From positions 1 to 10,348 of the forward strand of contig JAHBMJ010003517.1 of assembly GCA_018398765.1 (NCBI GenBank): DNA of 10,348 nt, given 5' to 3'. The translations under genes were made by a program, and so were the position numbers. Of this stretch, positions 1 to 6,871 are shown piece after piece. The notes beneath the pieces are model-generated. The model was not told where the DNA came from. It searched no databases and saw only the letters and a program-made list of their open reading frames with translations. Every line of letters starts with the position of its first letter. The first letter of the stretch is position 1. This stretch comes from Chromera velia. Its lineage: Eukaryota; Sar; Chromeraceae.

Positions 1-64
1 ATGTTTTAAAAACTAAATTTTTCAAAGTCACTTTCCAGTACAAAAGTTTCAATTGTCAGTACAG

Positions 65-406
65 TCAGTTAAACATAGCAAAATAAAAAGATTGGAAAAA
101 AGACAAGTCAGCGAGGGGCATCCGAATCGTAATCAGCTCCCCGCTGAGCAAAGTCGCTGCTGACCAGCCATTCAACTTGCACATTTGTCTCATATTCAAG
201 TTAAAAGTTGCCCTCCCTCCCCCAAGAATCCCGCCTCTGGGCACCATGTGCATATATGCACTCAAATCATTCTTCATCGCATCAAATGAACGAAGAGACG
301 AATCGGGAAGGACCTTCTTGAACAATGCAGTCAGCAGTCGTGCACGAAAAAGAGAAATCACATCCCCTTCCTCTCTCTTCGCTCCCACACCCTCTCGCCA
401 GTGACC
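65..406 (-). pseudogene. C-terminal exon of the GIY-YIG gene
   Basis: This frame has no stop from the proposed acceptor to the TGA at 65-67. It reads through EEGDVISLFRARLLTALFKK, SFDAMKNDLSAYMHMVPRGG and NLNMRQMCKLNGWSAATLLS and ends in FYFAMFN. The text looks coding (mixed amphipathic helices, few rare residues) but matches no family I know. If the gene model is right, this is the tail after the nuclease domain and 65 is the natural end. Confidence 0.45.
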
Positions 407-579
407 CTGTAGAGGAAAAGAGAGTGAAATTGGAAAATGCCTCCTTTATCAACTCCTCCCGCCAACTTCGACATGTGAACAGAAGATTCAAGTCTCCTCC
501 TCAGACTTGAAACATTGTCACTACACCTACACGGAATTGAGTGAACATCCCTTTTATTAGGGTCCCTCAAATTACGTAC
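407..579 (-). other. Candidate 173-bp intron in the GIY-YIG gene
   Basis: On the minus strand a GTACGT donor begins at 579, just after a Pro codon. A strong acceptor (TCTTTTCCTCTACAG) ends at 407. Splicing joins the upstream frame in phase 0 to the downstream frame as FKNDP|GHWREGVGAK, and so resolves the frame change between 618 and 388. The alternative is a frameshift: the putative intron is itself open in the upstream frame down to about 361 and looks moderately protein-like. Both remain possible. Confidence 0.4.
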
Positions 580-618
580 CGGGTCATTTTTGAATCTCCT
601 CAACACACCAACGGTATT

Positions 619-921
619 CTATGTAGGTTTATATGCACAAATACATAAGTACTCCATCATGCATAAATTCATCTGACCACCCCCAATCTTTGCAATAGGA
701 AGGATAACAAAGAGGCCATGTCTGGAAGCATCAGCAGACAAAACAGAATAGAAGCGATGTACATACCCACAACCCGTCTTACTACATTTTCTCCCAATGC
801 GACGCGGTTTTAATGCACTTATGAGGTGCTGAAAGAACCGATCAAGCGCCCTACCAACGGTATTTCCAATATAAAAGCCTCTTTTCTATCGTGACCAAAT
901 CAAATATATTACTCCCTTGTC
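619..921 (-). other. GIY-YIG endonuclease domain (interrupted by one TAG)
   Basis: The translated order is DKGVIYLIWSR (921-889), a TAG (886-888), then KRGFYIGNTVGRALDRFFQH (885-826), a Cys/Lys-rich linker (CSKTGCGYVH), a hydrophobic strand GLFVILPIA, and finally MMEYLCICAYKPT (660-622) before a second TAG. This matches the family layout: GIY as GVIY, YIG as FYIG with 12 residues between them, a conserved Arg (838-840) followed by His four residues later (826-828), and the metal-binding Glu (652-654) about 87 residues after the first Gly, followed by Y-x-P. All expected catalytic positions appear intact. The domain is inactive as it stands only because of the stop between GIY and YIG. The stop sits where an Arg/Lys/Gln-rich turn would be, so a CAG-to-TAG change is a simple explanation. 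Confidence 0.75.
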
Positions 922-1203
922 CCACCATGATGTATCCTCTCCCACCCCAGTACAAGCATCCTTGACCTCTCTCAGAAAGGAAGAATATTTCATATCAGAC
1001 AGGCCCAACCATGTAGAAGCAGCCAGTAAATGGGAATATACAAGTCTCCTCAAATATTTCTGACCAAACCCTCTCTTAAAGACAGTCCGAAGCTTGCAAG
1101 AAGGATTCATCACATCCTTAGGGGATGCAGACATAACATGGACAGTGTATGAAGATGGCTGTGTCATCTGAATGACAAGAAGCGTCGTTAACGGGCAATC
1201 GCA
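889..1203 (-). pseudogene. Linker exon immediately before the GIY-YIG domain
   Basis: This uninterrupted minus-strand frame differs from the upstream one. It reads through SYTVHVMSASPKDVMNPSCK, FKRGFGQKYLRRLVYSHLLA and LREVKDACTGVGEDTSWW straight into the GIY motif. A good 3' splice-site pattern (TTCTTGTCATTCAG) ends at 1168 on this strand, directly before an in-frame ATG at 1165-1167. The shift from the upstream frame could therefore be an intron boundary rather than a frameshift mutation. I could not pick a single matching donor. The linker contains basic helices typical of a domain preceding a nuclease, but it has no signature I recognise. Confidence 0.5.
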
Positions 1204-1955
1204 TCTGTGAATCTCCGATGTGCAAACAGGATAGGCTTGAACTGCGTGCACATGCCCATTGGAGGGATACAACAAATATCCGCACCCCAGCCGACCCCAG
1301 CCAATCTGAAGGAAAGACGATCAAGGTCAAACTCCACTTTCTCTTTCACACTTTCCTTGCCAAAACTCCTTCCATTCCCTGTATCCTTCCCAATGACTCC
1401 AACCAGTTCCCTCACTTTCTCATGCAATTCATCTGACAAAGACAACAAAAAAGAAGAATCAAAATTAATTTGAACATTCAACTGACCACTGCTCCTCCCG
1501 ACATGCTCCTCAGTCCCTAGTCAATCAGGTCCCACCTGACGACCCCCCATTCCCTTCCCCCCTTCTCCCTCCTTCTCCTGCTGTGGACAGAGAGCCTCAA
1601 CCCTCTTCTTTTGTATGATGAAAGCATAAACAAGTTTTAGAAGGTCACAGCCCTCCAGATCCCCGTCCACTGCACTGTCTCTCAGCGCTGAGATCATCTC
1701 CTTCCTCACCTAGCCCCGCCGTATTTCACTGCACATGACAGACACCATCAGTCTGGCATCATCCATACATTTTTGCCAGAGTTTCCCCCCCAAACCTCCA
1801 TTCTTTGGTTGTTAATACACCGGAAGGTCGACCAGTGTCTCGTATGCGATCCTCCTACCTACCATCGGCACATTAGGGGAGAAGATTTGCATTTCATTCA
1901 TTGTGGGCCTGTCCCTCCCGGCGGACAACGGTCTGAAGGGCGTCACAGCTCTCTT
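1191..1955 (-). pseudogene. Middle section of the broken gene, same frame as the N-terminal ORF
   Basis: This continues the upstream frame after the TGA at 1956. The segments between stops read like protein: a piece containing TMNEMQIFSPNVPMVGRRIA, a helical piece with RKEMISALRDSAVDGDLEG and KLVYAFIIQKKRVEALCPQQ, and after the TGA at 1521 a piece with FLLSLSDELHEKVRELVGVI and VKEKVEFDLDRLSFRLAG. Such a low density of stops across some 250 codons, in register with the long ORF upstream, makes a common ancestral frame likely. I see no domain signature here. A run of seven G (minus strand, near 1785-1791) is an obvious slippage site, but the frame stays coherent on both sides without any correction. 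The frame ends at the TAA at 1188-1190, beyond which stops become dense. Confidence 0.55.
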
Positions 1956-3134
1956 TCACATCTGCTGACCCTCCCCCTCTCTCTCCCCCATGGATCTCAG
2001 AGTCACGATCCCCGAGTCTGTCATTCTCTGCTTCCCCTCAGAGGAATGCGTTACCTGCCTCATTCGCTTAGGTGACCCTGTCTTTGCCTGTTTACCAAAG
2101 CCATCCTGCATCCCTCCCCCCCCCACCCCGTCTACCCCTGCATTGCCGTTCATTCTCGGGTTTCTATTAGGCACCATCAGGCTAATTCTCCCATCCCCCT
2201 TCTTCCCATCATTCATCCCTCTATTCACCATTCCACCTCCCCCAGTCTGGCGTACATCCACCCCTATATTCGGAATCCCCTTCTCCATCACCTCAGGGCC
2301 AACTACATCTACGTCCTCAACTGTGATCCCTCCTGATTGGATGTCACAGGTCGGGTACATAGAGTGTTTCCCACCCATTGGCCCACTCACCCCCCTTCCC
2401 TGGGTTTTCTTTATCTCTTTCTGAAGACAAACAACCCGCCCATGAATTTCCATGACTCTATGCTCTTTTACCATCTCCGCCACTGAGCACAACATCTCAC
2501 TCGCCACATCTACCCTAGCATCTACCTGTGCCTCCGCTTTGGCAGCTATATGTTCTGTGGCCAAGTGTGCGTTAATGTATGCAGCCCCCCCACTTCTCAC
2601 TTTGTTTATCAGCCTTTGGGTGTATTCTCTGTATTCCATTCCCTTCTGCATCATCATATACTCCCTTCTGGATTTTGAGAACACCCCGTCGAGCGGCATC
2701 TGAAGCATTGGCATCAACACCCCTTCCACCATCTCATCACATGTTTCCTTCACCTCCATCATTCCAATATATACCTTTTCGTTGATCTCTCCCCCCTTCT
2801 TCATCTTCCTCAACGGCACAATCAGCCTATCGTATGCCTGTTTATTCATTACCTCCACCTTCATTGAGGACTCGAGGGCATTCTTGTTTATGGCTTTCAA
2901 ATTCGCAGCGTCTGCCACCCTCATCTTCACTAGGACCCATTCTGTCATCCCCGTTTTCTCTATGTCGAACGTATTGACGATGACCTCGTCTGCCTTCAGT
3001 TCATGACCCGGTAGATATGGTTTTACAACCATTCTATCTGGGATCCTCTTCCTCAGCTCGACCATTCTCCCCGTATCTGGGGGCGCTTCTTCCACTTCCA
3101 CCTGACCGAGCTGTTCTTTTACAGACTTATACAT
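1956..3134 (-). CDS. Orphan N-terminal ORF of the GIY-YIG pseudogene
   Basis: This is the longest uninterrupted frame in the window: about 392 codons from the first ATG at 3134 to the TGA at 1956. The open frame extends upstream to 3236 without an ATG and includes a short cysteine pair (FFCCPGRLILRHLRDSEMY, 3191-3135). That suggests the true exon starts further upstream, possibly after the acceptor-like TTCTATAG just before about 3218. The first 250 residues are charged, rich in Met, Lys, Glu and Val, and probably alpha-helical. From roughly residue 250 the protein becomes Gly-, Met-, Asn- and Lys-rich and low in complexity (for example TGGGGMVNRGMNDGKKGDG), which looks disordered or nucleic-acid-binding. 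There is no signal peptide, no membrane segment and no zinc knuckle. I do not recognise a family. Its position upstream of a nuclease domain would suit a gag-like or DNA-binding module, but that is inference. Confidence 0.55.
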   Translation of the reverse strand: MYKSVKEQLGQVEVEEAPPDTGRMVELRKRIPDRMVVKPYLPGHELKADEVIVNTFDIEKTGMTEWVLVKMRVADAANLKAINKNALESSMKVEVMNKQAYDRLIVPLRKMKKGGEINEKVYIGMMEVKETCDEMVEGVLMPMLQMPLDGVFSKSRREYMMMQKGMEYREYTQRLINKVRSGGAAYINAHLATEHIAAKAEAQVDARVDVASEMLCSVAEMVKEHRVMEIHGRVVCLQKEIKKTQGRGVSGPMGGKHSMYPTCDIQSGGITVEDVDVVGPEVMEKGIPNIGVDVRQTGGGGMVNRGMNDGKKGDGRISLMVPNRNPRMNGNAGVDGVGGGGMQDGFGKQAKTGSPKRMRQVTHSSEGKQRMTDSGIVTLRSMGEREGEGQQM

Positions 3135-3586
3135 CTCCGAGTCCCTCAAGTGCCTAAGAATCAGTCTACCGGGACAGCAGAAAAACTGGTCCCGGACTTT
3201 ACCGCATGCACGTGACGGTCTATAGAATTTCGAGGTTCAAGGCAAGGAACCGACCCGGAAAAAGAATCTATAATGAAGATTCTAGGAAATTGATAGTCTC
3301 TTCAAACAGCTGAGATCTTATGTTATCTATACACAAATGTGTTGGTAGGAGCACACGGTCAATCTACCATAATCCAGTACAATCTAACAGGCTGCTGTCT
3401 GATTCAATTGAAATTCATCGAATATATGCTAATTAACCGACATACTAAAAATGCATGCATGCAAAAAACTTCGGAGACTGAAGCTTCGCATACATGCCGA
3501 GCTAAACATTAATAGCTTGAAATCAGCATGCCAATTAATCAGATGTGAATGGAGCGACTCGGAGGAATGGAGTTTTGTGACGCTTC

Positions 3587-3680
3587 ATGTGTGGATAAAG
3601 AAGGTTGTGGACTCAATATGAAGTTTAATATGGTATGTAGATAAAGAAAATGATTGAATTGGTATGTGGATGGGGAGAGT
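3587..3680. repeat. Three diverged copies of an ATGTGTGGATAAAGAA-like unit
   Basis: Related segments start at 3587 (ATGTGTGGATAAAGAA), 3635 (ATGTAGATAAAGAA) and 3664 (ATGTGGATGGGGAGAG). The last two are preceded by the same TGGT and lie 29 bp apart. This is a short, degenerate, irregularly spaced repeat, probably a decayed minisatellite. Confidence 0.4.
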
Positions 3681-3810
3681 GCTAGAGTTCGGCGTAAAGT
3701 TAGAGAGAGGAATAGAGTTGGCAGACACCTAGAGGAGGAGGTGGGGTCGGTGTGTAGATGCTAGTCAATGCTGATCCAGGATCATAGAGTTGACGTTGAG
3801 TCAGAGTTGA

Positions 3811-3908
3811 CGTGCGCTAGAGCTGAGCCGCCTTCTATTTGCCCTAGAATTAGGTTTTCTGATCTCCGTCTTCTCAGGTGTGTGCTCTAAAACTGAGCCA
3901 CCATATTT
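3811..3908 (+). repeat. Dispersed element, copies 1 and 2 (GTGYKCTARARCTGAGCC type)
   Basis: Copy 1 at 3811-3840 contains CGTGCGCTAGAGCTGAGCCG. Copy 2 at 3878-3908 contains GTGTGCTCTAAAACTGAGCC. The shared core is GTG-N-GCTCTA-R-ARCTGAGCC-RCC, and the copies are about 70 bp apart. A third copy lies at 4526. This pattern suggests a small interspersed or decayed tandem repeat family, not a coding signal. Confidence 0.45.
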
Positions 3909-4525
3909 AATTCTATCTTAAACTGTCTGGCAGCGCCAGGACGACTCGGGTTTAGATCGCGATGCCAGCGCAGGCTCAGGCATTCCACATGCGCCGATGC
4001 GATGCGGGCCTTTCTGTAGGTGTTTGAGTGCTGGGGTCTTGGTCTTTGCGCGCTGTGACTAAAGTTCGAAAGCCTTGCAGATTAATTGACTCTGGGACAT
4101 AGATGTTGTCTTATAGCTGCTGTCCTGTAGATTGAGTTTGTCCTGTCTCATGAATTCAGTCTGTTTGCATATCACGTTTGATTCTCTGTCAAGTGTGGAG
4201 ATGAAAACAACTGTTCTGGAGTGAGATGGAATTAGATTGGATGAGATTGACTAGAGAATCTTAAGATATCTTGACGATCTTTATCTGTAGACCTTCTCAA
4301 CTTTCTGAAGTCAATCAGTTTAGGACAGAGTAATTGAGACTTAGAGATAGGCTCGTGTGTTGAGAAACTGTGATCGGAGACTTCTTTGTAGATCGTTTCA
4401 CGCTGATTTGGGACACGAACTCCGTCTCACAGCAACAACCTTCTAGTAATGCATACCTCTCCTCCTTTGCGCCGCCTCCAATGATTCTTCCTAGACGCAT
4501 TTAGCAGCTCGTTACAATTCCTAGG

Positions 4526-4553
4526 AGTGTGTTCTAGAATTGAGCCGCCCTTC
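4526..4553 (+). repeat. Dispersed element, copy 3
   Basis: AGTGTGTTCTAGAATTGAGC followed by CGCCCTTCC aligns over about 25 bp with the copies at 3811 and 3878. It lies some 630 bp from the second copy, so the family is dispersed rather than strictly tandem. Confidence 0.42.
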
Positions 4554-4896
4554 CTTTTTTGGTCGTGATGCAACATGCTTGAAAGGAGTCTTTTCTCCTT
4601 CTTGCATGAGTCGGTTCTCCACCTTGGCCTGTTTTTCCTCATTAACTGGTTCTGCATGCCTGAGGTTTTTTGTCTAGGTCCACATTAGGGAGTGGGCCCA
4701 CAGACCACATAAATAATCACATAGTACGTAGCATGCGGCAGGTAATGCCGAGCAAGTTGCATGATGTATGCATATGGGGTGGAGACACTTCCCAGACGGG
4801 AAGAAACTCCTATACCTCCCCCTTACCTAATACTCTACGAAATCGCGTGACATTTCAATGTCAGCTTAGCCTGTTATGTTTTATGCATACATGCAG

Positions 4897-5004
4897 GTGG
4901 GATCCATGCGGATCCATGGCATGCCAGTCGCGGGCGGATTTTAATTTTTGTGGGATCCATGCTATCGCACTCATAGGCGCATTTTAATTTTTGTGGGATC
5001 CATG
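4897..5004 (+). repeat. GTGGGATCCATG repeat with ATTTTAATTTTT spacer
   Basis: GTGGGATCCATG occurs at 4897-4908, 4950-4961 and 4993-5004. The last two copies are each preceded directly by ATTTTAATTTTT (4938-4949, 4981-4992), giving a 24-bp exact repeat with a 43-bp period. A partial GGATCCATG also occurs at about 4910. The first interval is 53 bp, so the array is irregular. It lies just upstream of the split cysteine-rich gene and could fall in its promoter region; no function is shown. Confidence 0.6.
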
Positions 5005-5068
5005 TCATTGATCCATCTACCCGGCATCATACAACCATACATACTCGACGGTCGCGTCTACCTCGCAG

Positions 5069-5113
5069 ATGTCTGGCCCTGTGTACATCAAACAAGAAAG
5101 CCGTCACTTTAAT
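5069..5113 (+). CDS. First coding exon of the cysteine-rich gene
   Basis: ATG at 5069 opens 15 codons (MSGPVYIKQESRHFN) ending exactly at a consensus donor, AAT|GTAAGT (5114-5119). A polypyrimidine/CAG acceptor (TGTCACACGTCAG) ending at 5368 allows phase-0 joining to the second exon as HFN|YRVQKESKCSRC. Splicing also removes an in-frame TGA at 5342-5344 that would otherwise separate an alternative ATG (5312) from the finger domain. The start is chosen because it precedes a clean donor and shares phase with exon 2. The exon is short, so chance is not excluded. Confidence 0.5.
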
Positions 5114-5368
5114 GTAAGTGTCCAGTCTCTACTCGAAAAACTCATTGCTTGCTCGCTCACTTTATCCTGTACAAAGTCGTTGTCTGTCCACACACAATCG
5201 CTGTTGTCATTTAGTGACAAATGTCCCTAAGTCATACAAATGTCTGACCTTCGTCTCATGACTACGTAACCTTTACTTGCCTAATTATCGAGGAAGTGAC
5301 TTATCTAAAACATGACTCTCTCGCGCGACTCACCAGCCCGGTGACCAGCATCTGCTGTCACACGTCAG
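5114..5368 (+). other. Candidate 255-bp intron
   Basis: The intron runs from GTAAGT at 5114 to CAG at 5366-5368. Its interior has many in-frame stops and AT-richer sequence, including a direct repeat ACAAATGTC (near 5218 and 5237). Joining the ends keeps the reading frame of the cysteine-rich protein. Confidence 0.5.
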
Positions 5369-5953
5369 TATAGGGTTCAAAAGGAATCAAAGTGCTCTCG
5401 GTGCGGAGATACAATAAAAGACTTAGGCTCTTGTACACGTCTTTGTCATGTATGCCAAACAAAAAGACGGAAAGCTGTACTTGAAGAAAATAAACAGCGC
5501 GTCATAATACATTGGGAGAGAGCATGAAGAATGATTCTTGTACAACCATGTACAAATAATACATGCCAAGCTGGATCCGATGGTACTCGTGCATTTCGGC
5601 ATGCCCGGTTGGAGTACTGCAGTCGCTACTGCAAAGACGCTGCATCATATGCTGAACGTTGTGCAAACACTATATATCAGTCTGCTGATAGAACTTGTGC
5701 CTTTCATCGTGCCCGGTCGGAGTACTGCAGTCGCTATTGCAGAGACGCGGCAACACGTGTTGAAACTAAACAGCCTTGTGCAAACATTATGTGTCAGTCT
5801 GGGCCTGGTAGCACTCGCGGTCGTCAAAAATCCAGATCCGTATACTGCAGCAGATGGTGTACACTTATAAACTAGCGTGAAGAGGCAGTTGCCGCTGCAC
5901 ATGCTTTCTCATATGACTACGCTTGGCCTCACTCAGTAAATCTTGGTAAGTAA
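5369..5953 (+). pseudogene. Cysteine-rich zinc-finger-like repeat protein, two in-frame stops
   Basis: One plus-strand frame covers the whole region, broken by TGA at 5525-5527 and TAG at 5873-5875. First comes a finger CSRCGDTIKDLGSCTRLCHVC (C-x2-C-x9-C-x3-C-x2-C) followed by a basic helix (KRRKAVLEENKQRV). From the ATG at 5531 three tandem modules follow, with pattern C-x4-C-x17-Y-C-S-R-x-C: Cys 7/12/30/34, Cys 44/(Tyr49)/66/70, and Cys 83/88/106/110 counted from that ATG. Module 2 has Tyr where the second Cys should be, a single TGT-to-TAT change. The C-x-N-x2-C...YCSR-x-C plan resembles small treble-clef-like zinc-binding domains that bind nucleic acid or protein in many lineages; that similarity is by pattern only. 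After the TAG the frame continues as REEAVAAAHAFSYDYAWPHS and meets a GTAAGT donor at 5946-5951. It is either a decayed gene or one truncated at 5527. If functional, ATG 5531 could give a 114-residue protein. Confidence 0.6.
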
Positions 5954-5970
5954 CAGAGCTCTGTCTAACC

Positions 5971-6108
5971 GCAATTGTCCCTGCACCGTCCACTGGTTTC
6001 GACGTCTCTACGATTTCACTACTCGACCTCTCTCTATCTGCAATTGACCCTGCACCTTCCAATGATTTCGGCGTCTCTGCATTTCTACTACTCGCCTTTT
6101 TGGACTCA
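5971..6108. repeat. 69-bp tandem duplication
   Basis: Two adjacent 69-bp units start with GCAATTG(T/A)CCCTGCACC at 5971 and 6040 and carry matching TTTCG(A/G)CGTCTCT and ACTACTCG blocks. Divergence is higher towards the 3' end. The period is exactly 23 codons. The plus strand (frame of 5971) reads AIVPAPSTGFDVSTISLLDL and AIDPAPSNDFGVSAFLLLAF. The minus strand is also open from 6116 to 5865, with units NAETPKSLEGAGSIADRER and EIVETSKPVDGAGTIAVRQ. Whether either strand is coding is unclear. Differences between the copies do not favour third positions on either strand, so I see no sign of purifying selection. Confidence 0.55.
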
Positions 6109-6199
6109 CGTTACAGTTTTTCACTCATGCAGGAACATGTACACTTATTTACACACCTGCATTAGGCATCCTGTATGTCTGAGTCTTCTCCTACCTATG

Positions 6200-6490
6200 T
6201 CTCCTCTGTCTCCTTCTTGCCCGCCTGTCTCCTTCTTGGCTGGTTGTCTCCTTTTTGCCTGCCTCTCCCCTTCATGTTTCCCTACATCCTTCTTGCCTCG
6301 TTATCTCCTCCTTTCCTGCCTGTCTCCTTTGTGTCTGTCTCTCTCCCTTAATGACATGCCCCCTTGTCTCCTTTTTGCCTGCTTGCCGCTTCTTGCCTAC
6401 CTGTTTCCATAATGTTTACCTTACTCCTTTTTGCCTGTTTGCCTTCTTTATACCTGTCTGTCTCCTTCTTGCCTGCCGCTCTCCTTCTCA
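6200..6490 (+). repeat. Pyrimidine-rich minisatellite, TCTCCTTCTTGCCTGCCTG-like unit
   Basis: At least eight diverged units of about 19 bp, based on TCTCCTTYTTGCCTGCYTG, lie between 6200 and 6490. They are interspersed with longer degenerate blocks such as CTTCATGTTTCCCTACATCC. The strand is almost purely pyrimidine with scattered G. The open frames across it (Leu/Ser/Pro/Cys-rich) are products of the repeat, not genes. Confidence 0.65.
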
Positions 6491-6871
6491 CCCATAGTAT
6501 TTGCCTCTCATATTAACTCTGGGTTGACTCACTTTGATCACCTATTTAATGTTTCTCACCATTTCTTCTCATCTTTACCACTCGAGTTTCCCTTTTTTTC
6601 ATAATTGCGGTATGTTTTAGTTTATCGTTCTCTCCATTGCCATACAACTTTGCAATTCATGTAAGCTACCACAACCTCCTTTTTTGACCCCATTTACATC
6701 GACAAAACATGGATAGCGTGACCTATCATTCTATATAATTCGAATAATACTAAATTGATCACATTGTCACACTATAACTAGTCAAACATTAGACATTTTG
6801 TTTATTATTTTTTATATTTTTTTTCTTCTAATCAACAAAACTATAACTTTTAATTACGATAAAAAAAATTA
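6491..6871. other. AT-rich gene-free stretch
   Basis: There is no open frame of note. AT content rises steadily, peaking at 6790-6870 with T-runs (TATTTTTTATATTTTTTTTC) and an A8 run near 6860. It could be intergenic DNA or a matrix-attachment-like segment. Nothing specific is seen. Confidence 0.45.

Larger units (their letters stand above)
65..3236 (-). pseudogene. Decayed long gene with a C-terminal GIY-YIG nuclease domain
   Basis: On the minus strand, one frame is open from 3236 (just after a TGA at 3237-3239) to 1191 except for stops at 1956-1958 (TGA), 1812-1814 (TAA), 1710-1712 (TAG) and 1521-1523 (TGA). The text on both sides of each stop keeps a protein-like character. After a frame change near 1165-1200 the reading continues to about 606, broken by TAG at 886-888 and 619-621. 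A third frame then runs to a TGA at 65-67. The only recognisable domain is GIY-YIG (921-619), a metal-dependent DNA nuclease fold found in homing endonucleases, some retroelements and repair proteins. I see no reverse-transcriptase catalytic motif (F/Y-x-D-D) and no integrase-type DDE arrangement. The inferred product would exceed 900 residues. It is probably a degenerate mobile-element or host-nuclease gene. The coding nature is well supported; the identity of the element is not. Confidence 0.72.
3240..5068. other. Gene-poor stretch with small repeat families
   Basis: There is no convincing coding region in this 1.8-kb interval. The longest open frames (about 4315-4500 and 4427-4657 minus, 4670-4987 plus) have skewed composition, lack good starts or run straight through the repeats listed separately, so I do not call them. 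A short ATGCATGCATGC run lies near 3451-3462 and a 10-bp perfect palindrome AAGATATCTT near 4263-4272. The interval is otherwise unremarkable. Confidence 0.5.

Noticed and set aside
607-864. 12-bp direct repeat ACCAACGGTATT at 607-618 and 853-864 (both encode NTVG)
   Set aside because: A shared 12-mer is expected a few times by chance in 10 kb, and the flanks do not match. It is not taken as a target-site duplication.
1990-2424. Plus-strand ORF of 144 codons, Pro/Ser/Ile-rich, and similar plus-strand frames at 2452-3006
   Set aside because: They lie antisense to the long minus-strand ORF. Their Pro/Ser/Leu/Phe-rich composition mirrors its Gly/Met/Lys/Glu codons, so they are shadows.
5312-5344. 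Alternative start ATG at 5312 for the cysteine-rich gene, with TGA after ten codons
   Set aside because: Splicing from the GTAAGT at 5114 to the acceptor at 5368 bypasses this TGA and gives a cleaner start at 5069.
5975-6497. Plus-strand ORFs of 145 and 80 codons rich in Leu, Ser, Pro and Cys
   Set aside because: They are driven by the pyrimidine-rich minisatellite and show no protein-like complexity.
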